Source: Nitrososphaerales archaeon TH5895 | GTDB lineage: Archaea > Thermoproteota > Nitrososphaeria > Nitrososphaerales > Nitrososphaeraceae | DNA length: 10,772 bases | Direction of reading: 5' to 3' | NCBI GenBank assembly: GCA_014523695.1 | Contig: JAATVS010000512.1 | Coordinates: 1 to 10,772 of the forward strand | Part shown: positions 6,652 to 10,772 of the stretch, piece after piece | Layout of the letters: each line of letters opens with the position of its first letter | How positions within the stretch are numbered: the first letter of the stretch is position 1 | Translations under genes and position numbers: made by a program | The notes under the pieces: generated by a model | What the model was told of the DNA's origin: nothing | Seen by the model: the letters and a program-made list of their open reading frames with translations, nothing else | Databases searched by the model: none

Positions 6652-6978
6652 CTATTCAAATTTCCTGTTAATATCTCAGGAACATAAAAAGAAAACGAAA
6701 CGGTTTCTTTCACGCTCACTAAGATTGAAGATTACTTGATTTGAATCAACAATCAACCCAAAGGCATTAACCAATATCAACTAATAAAGCATGATTGCCA
6801 ATCTTAAGAACATTCGCCTGTTGAAGGTACAAGTCAATCTATCCCCCTTATCAGGCCAAGGTGCATCCAGCCCGACGTCGTTATTGCATTTCGTGCAGCA
6901 CCATGCTTGATTAAAGGCTTAGACCAAGTAATTGTTCGTAACGTATAGATATGCAGAAACGAATCATATGTTGTTCTG
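6652..6978. other. Intergenic region after the tRNA, no gene seen
   Basis: No convincing gene lies here. Two small inverted repeats follow the tRNA: TTCCTG/CAGGAA (6662-6667, 6677-6682) and AAAGAAA/TTTCTTT (6688-6694, 6704-6710). The T-rich second arm may end the tRNA transcript. The rest, up to the TATA-like GTATAGAT at 6943-6950, shows no repeat or RNA signature. Confidence 0.45.
6943..6950 (+). promoter_or_regulatory. TATA-like box of the 6979 gene
   Basis: GTATAGAT is centred about 33 bases before the ATG at 6979, giving a predicted leader of about 6 bases. Confidence 0.4.
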
Positions 6979-7173
6979 ATGAACGAAGAAGAAACCTCTC
7001 TGGCCATTGGTAGGCCGCGAAAGGAACTCGATGATCCAATAAATAGCCTATTAGTTGTAATCAACAAGCTCGTCGACATTGAAAGCACAATGGATTATCG
7101 AGGTGGTAAAATAGAGGAAATCCAGGATAGCCTGCACGGTATAATAGACTTACTAGAAAAATCAAAGAAATGA
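6979..7173 (+). CDS. Small charged helical protein of unknown function
   Basis: I do not recognise this 64-residue protein. After a polar start (MNEEETSLAIGRPRKEL) the sequence from about 19 to 64 has a regular spacing of Leu, Ile and Val among charged residues, as in DDPINSLLVVINKLVDIES and IEEIQDSLHGIIDLLEKSK, so it is probably two amphipathic helices forming a hairpin or a coiled-coil dimer. It has no cysteines, no membrane segment and no signal peptide. The gene has its own TATA-like box at 6943-6950. The even codon usage and the clean helical periodicity make a real gene more likely than chance, though the short length limits certainty. Another small unknown gene follows 126 bases later on the same strand. 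Confidence 0.6.
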   Translation: MNEEETSLAIGRPRKELDDPINSLLVVINKLVDIESTMDYRGGKIEEIQDSLHGIIDLLEKSKK

Positions 7174-7299
7174 GAGACTTGGCAGTATATTTTGCCATAA
7201 TCGATATTCAATTTACCACATAGAACATCCCATATCTTTCTGGAAGTCCTTTTTAGCGAAAGAATTATCACTTCTATACCGATCCCATTATCTGAGGAA

Positions 7300-7530
7300 A
7301 TGCGTAAAATTATAATACAAGCCCCCAGCGGAATTGCGGCCATCCTTGAAGAAAAATTGAGACACGCGTACGAAGTGAAGGTAGAAGTAATCACTGATAA
7401 TCCTAAAGCGATTTGTCAAATTATGGCGAATAAACAGAGAAAGTGGGTTACAATCTGCAGGTTTGCCTCAGACGAAAACATCAAGGACATTATTACGATG
7501 TTTGAAGTTAACTTTCTTTTAAGAAAGTAA
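7300..7530 (+). CDS. Small cytoplasmic protein of unknown function
   Basis: This 76-residue protein is not recognised. The order of segments suggests a compact alpha/beta fold: a strand (RKIIIQA), a helix (GIAAILEEKLRHAY), a strand (VKVEVIT), a helix (NPKAICQIMANKQ), a strand (KWVTICRFA) and a last helix (DENIKDIITMF). Two cysteines, in AICQ and TICR, are too few for an obvious metal site. A TATA-like TCTATACC at 7273-7280 lies about 23 bases before the ATG. GAGG at 7294-7297 lies only two bases before the ATG, too close for a normal Shine-Dalgarno pairing. The 3' end overlaps an 8-bp inverted repeat (7511-7528). It may be transcribed alone or with the 6979 gene. Confidence 0.63.
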   Translation: MRKIIIQAPSGIAAILEEKLRHAYEVKVEVITDNPKAICQIMANKQRKWVTICRFASDENIKDIITMFEVNFLLRK

Positions 7531-7592
7531 ATGCTATGGAACAGGAAACATTTGGATTTCAGGATACCTGTTCCAGCTGCCTAGCTGTTTCC
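7511..7592 (+). repeat. Cluster of inverted repeats at the 3' end of the 7300 gene
   Basis: Three pairings can be seen. ACTTTCTT (7511-7518) pairs with AAGAAAGT (7521-7528) across the end of the gene. TGGAACAGG (7537-7545) pairs with CCTGTTCCA (7567-7575), nine perfect pairs around a 21-base loop. GGAAACA (7544-7550) can pair instead with TGTTTCC (7586-7592), excluding the second stem because both use 7544-7545. This may be a 3' UTR structure, a small RNA or a protein site; it does not end in a T run. Confidence 0.4.
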
Positions 7593-7706
7593 AAACGGGA
7601 AGTATGAACCATTTTGAGTATCTCCAGATGACTTCGGAACTCTGTTTTTATCTGTACCTATTTAAGCTAGATTGCTTTAAGATGCCAGAGTGCTGAAATG
7701 CAGATA

Positions 7707-7768
7707 GATGCCCACGGATATAGGTGTATTCCAGTTGGATGCCCACGGATATAGGTGTATTCCAGTTG
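7707..7768 (+). repeat. Perfect 31-bp tandem duplication over a start codon
   Basis: Unit 1 (7707-7737) and unit 2 (7738-7768) are identical over all 31 bases, and the first four bases of a third unit (GATG, 7769-7772) follow. Each unit begins GATGCCCACGG, so each brings an ATG (7708 and 7739). Because 31 is not a multiple of three, the two ATGs are in different frames. Only the second opens the long frame; the first gives a 21-residue reading that stops at TGA 7771-7773. Confidence 0.97.
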
Positions 7769-8170
7769 GATGATAGATGGGACGAAGACAAATTTCAAGA
7801 TGATGGTCTTCGAGGTAAAGTTAGAAGAAATTATATAAAAATTGCTAAGGTTGGTATAATCTTAGGTTTTATAGTTGTAGCTCTGGTTGTTTTATCGGTA
7901 TTCCTTCCAAGGGTTGGAGTAAGCGTCGAAATAATAGAACGGGGGGGATTGATAAGTTCGGTGACGGCAAAAATTAGTAACAATAACCTCGATTCGCTGA
8001 ACAATGTAGTGGTTCAATTTGGAGAGGACGGAATTCCCCAGAACCTGGGAAATATCGGGCCCTTTGCATCCGTGTTTTCTTCTCCAAATCCAAGTGAACT
8101 GGACTTTGATCGAATCATTCTAGCAGCAAACGATGGAGATGTTCGAATGGTGAAGTACAGAAACCAATAA
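7739..8170 (+). CDS. Single-pass membrane-anchored protein of unknown function
   Basis: The 143-residue protein has an acidic cytoplasmic N-terminus (LDDRWDEDKFQDD), a basic stretch (GLRGKVRRNYIKIAK), one membrane helix (about 37-56, VGIILGFIVVALVVLSVFL) and an outer domain of about 85 residues. The outer part reads as beta strands (VGVSVEIIERGG, SVTAKISNNN, NNVVVQFGED, RIILAAND). This is a type II topology with an outer sandwich-like domain, broadly like the LEA14-type protein at 3455 but without its N-P motif. The start is unusual: the chosen ATG lies in the second copy of a 31-bp tandem duplication, while the first-copy ATG (7708) opens another frame and overlaps the true start. A GTG at 7724 is in frame and would add five residues. 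A TATA-like element near 7671-7681 would place the mRNA start close to 7703, just before the first-copy ATG. Confidence 0.72.
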   Translation: MPTDIGVFQLDDRWDEDKFQDDGLRGKVRRNYIKIAKVGIILGFIVVALVVLSVFLPRVGVSVEIIERGGLISSVTAKISNNNLDSLNNVVVQFGEDGIPQNLGNIGPFASVFSSPNPSELDFDRIILAANDGDVRMVKYRNQ

Positions 8171-8394
8171 TTGGTCCGACAAGAATTTATTGCATTTCAA
8201 AATCATACCGACAGCAACGTTTGACTTCATCTTATTAAAGAGGGCACCATTATAGGGATAGTTATACGAGTGCGAAAATAGAGGCTCAGCAGCTCGAAGG
8301 CCTTTGCCTGTCACTTTACAGTTGTTGCCTTTAAATCCCTATTCTTGTGGAAAAATATTCGATATGGAAGGAAGGATTATGATATCCATTCCAT

Positions 8395-8400
8395 AAAAAA
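8395..8400 (-). terminator. Oligo-T terminator of the 9115-8403 operon
   Basis: On the minus strand a run of six T begins two bases after the TAA stop of the cysteine-rich membrane protein. Its place right at the end of the operon fits archaeal termination. Confidence 0.55.
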
Positions 8401-8402
8401 TC

Positions 8403-8804
8403 TTATTGCAAGGGATTATTAGAATGCCCTACCACGCTGTCATTTTTCATCAGAACGCAACACGCACAATTTTCATTAAGACAAGTGTTTGATACCTTAT
8501 GTTTACAAATAGGACAAATACACCCTTCGTCCAGTCCGGCTTGAATCTGCTTGGTGGGTAAACCGCTTCTCTGGAGAAAATTCTTTGTTTCCCTTAACCT
8601 TGTGCTTAGATAAAGCCAGGCTGTAAAAACAGAGATTCCTATGATTATGATTACAAGGCTAACTAGTGCTGCTTTTAGGGCAAATAATATTACTCCGAAC
8701 AGGATTGTCGTAATTCCAATGGCAAACACCCAATTGTAAGAAAGCGGCCGGTTTCCATGAGGCACGGTTGGACTATCCGGCTTTATAGGATTTGCGGAGT
8801 TCAT
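8403..8804 (-). CDS. Two-helix membrane protein with a cysteine-rich zinc-binding-like tail
   Basis: The protein has 133 residues. A Pro- and Asn-rich start (1-22) is followed by two hydrophobic helices (about 24-44 and 46-67) forming a membrane hairpin, then a basic amphipathic segment (STRLRETKNFLQRSGLPTK). The tail has seven cysteines: C95-x-C97-x2-C100, C108, and C113-x-C115-C116. This spacing suggests a zinc-ribbon-like or other metal-binding knuckle on the same side as the N-terminus, probably the cytoplasm. I recognise no named family. The ATG overlaps the stop of the upstream gene as ATGA (8804-8801), so the two are very likely translated together and act together. A T6 tract follows the stop. 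Confidence 0.83.
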   Translation of the reverse strand: MNSANPIKPDSPTVPHGNRPLSYNWVFAIGITTILFGVILFALKAALVSLVIIIIGISVFTAWLYLSTRLRETKNFLQRSGLPTKQIQAGLDEGCICPICKHKVSNTCLNENCACCVLMKNDSVVGHSNNPLQ

Positions 8805-9115
8805 CTCTTAACAATTCTCCATCGAAAAGTCATTCCATCAGAATTGCCGTCAATATCATTCTTTGGATGAGATTTTCTCTCTTCATTTATTCTATTTTTC
8901 ATATTTGAAGGTCTCGAGAATTTCCTCATATTGGGAGTCAATATTTGGTCCAGCCGAGGATGTAGATTTGTCAAAATCCTAGAAATAAACCCAATGTTGC
9001 ACCCAATCACAGCTTCTTCGATCAGCTTCAACATCAATGGTTCGTCCTCTAGATCAATTTTCCTAGATGTAGACAAGTTAATATTCGCAAAACGCAGTGA
9101 GGCAAGCTCGATCAT
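8801..9115 (-). CDS. Small unknown protein, first gene of a coupled operon
   Basis: This 104-residue protein is not recognised. The first part (1-60) is probably folded, with an early strand (ELASLRFANINLS) and a helix through LEDEPLMLKLIEEAVIGCNIGFISRILTNL. The rest (about 61-104) is polar and basic, with RKFSRPSNMKNRINEERKSHPKN, and looks disordered or nucleic-acid/membrane-surface binding. The main support for a real gene is its 3' end: its TGA overlaps the ATG of the membrane protein gene by the ATGA arrangement typical of translational coupling. The frame is closed by a TAA at 9139-9137, and the ATG at 9115 is the only good start. An AT-rich element (about 9150-9157) lies at a suitable distance for a TATA box. 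It could be the soluble partner of the cysteine-rich membrane protein. Confidence 0.7.
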   Translation of the reverse strand: MIELASLRFANINLSTSRKIDLEDEPLMLKLIEEAVIGCNIGFISRILTNLHPRLDQILTPNMRKFSRPSNMKNRINEERKSHPKNDIDGNSDGMTFRWRIVKR

Positions 9116-9140
9116 TTTTGAGTTGTTCGATCCAGATTAG

Positions 9141-9747
9141 CCGGTTCTCATTATTAGAGTTATTGGTAATCTAGACTTTCACCCGTATTCGATTCCTCCC
9201 CAGGCACCAATATCATATGCTGCATTCCAAATTTTGGTTATATGACTTAATGTTTATTCCTACACCCGGAGCAAGATTACGCGTTTGACCGACAATATCT
9301 TTATTATCATTTATGCCTACTCGAAAGGGCTGCAGGTTTCTGTTGGACGACTTATGCTCTGACCATCCTCTAGTCTATGCTTTGCCAACTAAAATTGCAA
9401 TTGTAGAGATCAGACAAGATAGTTAGTGTAGAACAGTTTTAAAAAATTACTTCTTAACCATTTCAATATCAAGAATGAAAATATTGTAGAGACTGGGTAA
9501 AATAAACACTAACGTATTCGGCTTGGCTATTAGAATTCATATTTCCTTGTATTTGATCCCTTGGGCTTATTTTGTATCTAGTATGCAAAATGGAAGACTT
9601 CTGTGATCAACAGATCTAAATATGACGAATACTCATAAGTTGCATCCAATCACCGATGTAGGCTACTATTTTCGTCTTCCTTTCACCGAGGTTTAGATTT
9701 CAAGATAGTTATTTATCTTATCGTTATTATCTAGGTCATGAGACGAG
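9141..9747. other. About 600-base intergenic region, no convincing gene
   Basis: Between the divergent starts at 9115 (minus) and 9748 (plus) I find only short frames. The longest with any appeal is 37 codons from an ATG at 9313 to a TAG at 9424-9426, with no recognisable motif. No tRNA-like, CRISPR-like or transposon-end structure is visible. The right end holds the TATA-like box of the nitrilase-family gene. Confidence 0.45.
9709..9716 (+). promoter_or_regulatory. TATA-like box of the nitrilase-family gene
   Basis: TTATTTAT is centred about 35 bases before the ATG at 9748, predicting a transcript start near 9739 and a leader of roughly 9 bases. Confidence 0.45.
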
Positions 9748-10584
9748 ATGACGAAAATGTGTCGAATAGCAGTCGTGCAAATGAAGTCAGACACAGACAA
9801 GAACAAGAACTTGGCACAATCAAGAGATTACATTAAAGAAGCTCATTATAAAAAGGCACAACTTGTATGCTTTCCTGAATTTCAGATGGGATTTTCCCCC
9901 TCAGATCAAAAACCCATTGAATTGAGCGGGATCTCTGAAACCGTAGTTACTGGTAATTTTGTCAAGTCATTAGGCCAATGCGCAAAAGAAAATGGAATTG
10001 AAATCATAAGCACGATCTATGAGAAGGCTAGAACCAAGAATAAAGTGTTTGATTCTGCAGTTGCAATAAGAAGGGATGGAGTGGTGATGGCACGTTATAG
10101 AAAGATTCATCTATACGACGCACTAGGTTTTAGAGAGTCGGATAAATTCCTGGCCGGAAATAATATTGGGAAACCTTTTCAATTTGCAGCTGCAAAAATA
10201 GGGCTCATGATCTGTTATGACATCCGGTTTCCTGAAATGTCTAGAATACTGAGCGTACAGGGCGCAGAGTTTCTGGTGATCCCCTCAGCGTGGGTACATG
10301 GGATCATGAAAGAAGAACACTGGCAGACCTTCTTAAAGGCGAGAGCAATTGAGAATGGCGTCTATGTAATTGCCCCTGACCAAATAGGAAACATATACAC
10401 TGGTAGAAGTATGATAGTGGATCCTTTTGGGACTGTCCTTTTAGATATGGGTAATAAAGAAGGGATGGAAGTGGTAGAATTAGATAAGTCGGATATTATG
10501 AAAGTAAGAGGTAAACTTCCGCTTCTAAAGAACAGGAGAACTGATGTCTACAAGAAGAATCTTTTTGCATTTACTGGCCACTAA
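9748..10584 (+). CDS. Carbon-nitrogen hydrolase (nitrilase superfamily, amidase-like)
   Basis: The 278-residue protein has the normal length and the full Glu-Lys-Cys triad of the nitrilase superfamily: E44 in CFPEF, K119 in YRKIHLYD, and the nucleophile C156 in MICYDIRFPE. The Y-R-K-I-H-L-Y-D and C-Y-D-I-R-F-P-E blocks, and the RAIENGVYVIA stretch (199-209), are closest to the Nit1/Nit2 group, which hydrolyses amides such as deaminated glutathione or alpha-keto acid amides. True nitrilase activity is less likely. The substrate here is not known; without a neighbouring pathway gene a general amide-repair or salvage role is an inference. The ATG at 9748 sits behind a TATA-like box. An ATG three codons in (9757) is also possible. 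The enzyme is cytoplasmic and probably oligomeric like its relatives. Confidence 0.95.
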   Translation: MTKMCRIAVVQMKSDTDKNKNLAQSRDYIKEAHYKKAQLVCFPEFQMGFSPSDQKPIELSGISETVVTGNFVKSLGQCAKENGIEIISTIYEKARTKNKVFDSAVAIRRDGVVMARYRKIHLYDALGFRESDKFLAGNNIGKPFQFAAAKIGLMICYDIRFPEMSRILSVQGAEFLVIPSAWVHGIMKEEHWQTFLKARAIENGVYVIAPDQIGNIYTGRSMIVDPFGTVLLDMGNKEGMEVVELDKSDIMKVRGKLPLLKNRRTDVYKKNLFAFTGH

Positions 10585-10587
10585 TCC

Positions 10588-10600
10588 TTATTTTCATTAT
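10588..10600 (+). terminator. Possible T-rich terminator of the nitrilase-family gene
   Basis: TTATTTTCATTAT follows the stop codon within a few bases. It is T-rich but interrupted, so only a weak terminator call is justified. Confidence 0.3.
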
Positions 10601-10742
10601 TATCGAGTACAGCGACCCCTCAAGTCATGAATATTTCAATGGGAGAGCTCTAATTGCTGTCCGATAATATCCTGAATTCGGATTGTCAGTGACATACAAG
10701 TTCTATTACCTGTCATAAAGAGCAATCCCAAAGAGTAGGAGG

Positions 10743-10772
10743 ATGAAGTTTATTCAGATGATGATAGCATCA
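10743..10772 (+). CDS. Possible start of a gene cut by the window end
   Basis: An ATG at 10743 opens a frame (MKFIQMMIAS) that runs off the window. TCATAAAG at 10713-10720 is a TATA-like element about 26 bases before it, and AGGAGG directly precedes the ATG. Ten codons are too few to judge, so this is only a hint. Confidence 0.2.
   Translation, partial: MKFIQMMIAS

Noticed and set aside
6834..7088. 84-codon minus-strand frame overlapping the 5' half of the 6979 gene
   Set aside because: Low-complexity Ser/Thr-rich translation with no promoter-like element, and it conflicts with the better-supported plus-strand gene.
7095..7394. 99-codon minus-strand frame across the two small unknown genes
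   Set aside because: It overlaps both small plus-strand genes, which have better promoters and more regular secondary-structure patterns.
7707..7772. CRISPR-like repeat
   Set aside because: The two units are directly adjacent without spacers and include coding sequence; this is a simple tandem duplication.
8931..9140. 69-codon plus-strand frame opposite the first operon gene
   Set aside because: It is antisense to the 9115-8801 gene, whose ATGA junction gives it stronger support.

Overview
The window looks like chromosomal DNA of an archaeon, most likely a Nitrososphaeria (Thaumarchaeota) member of low-GC, Nitrosocosmicus-like type. The evidence is a TFE-alpha gene, a probable TFE-beta gene with an FeS-type cysteine pattern, a tRNA-Cys with an archaeal 37/38 intron, TATA-like boxes 25-40 bases before start codons with almost no Shine-Dalgarno sites, and many lone genes separated by long AT-rich spacers. 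The phylum is inferred from gene content and style; no marker gene proves it. About 60% of the window is convincing coding sequence, which is low for an archaeon.

Layout. Bases 232-1563 carry a DEAD-box RNA helicase with an Arg/Gly/Tyr/Asn-rich tail, followed by TFE-alpha (1794-2312). A 550-base spacer leads to a divergent pair: a four-helix CopD-like membrane protein on the minus strand (2862-3368) and a membrane-anchored LEA14/WHy-type protein on the plus strand (3455-3979). The LEA14 gene converges on a minus-strand winged-helix protein with C-x2-C-x5-C-x13-C (4162-4590), read here as TFE-beta. Next come a small soluble Rieske protein (4848-5228), about 800 bases of near-empty DNA, a lone HNH nuclease (6038-6364) with a T7 tract behind it, and tRNA-Cys(GCA) with a 14-nt intron (6566-6651).

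The right part holds two small unknown genes (6979-7173, 7300-7530), a membrane-anchored unknown protein whose start region lies in a perfect 31-bp tandem duplication (7707-7768), and a minus-strand two-gene operon joined by an ATGA overlap (9115 to 8403). The operon encodes an unknown basic-tailed protein and a two-helix membrane protein with a seven-cysteine tail. After a 600-base spacer comes a nitrilase-superfamily amidohydrolase (9748-10584).

Most genes are transcribed singly, and only the 9115-8403 pair is clearly an operon. The themes are basal transcription and RNA handling (helicase, TFE-alpha, probable TFE-beta, tRNA-Cys) mixed with envelope proteins and housekeeping enzymes. I see no transposase, CRISPR array, phage module or recognisable defence operon. 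The most unusual signals are the 31-bp duplication, which places an out-of-frame start codon ahead of the real one, the co-location of both TFE subunits, and a repeated GATACTAT motif in front of the Rieske gene.
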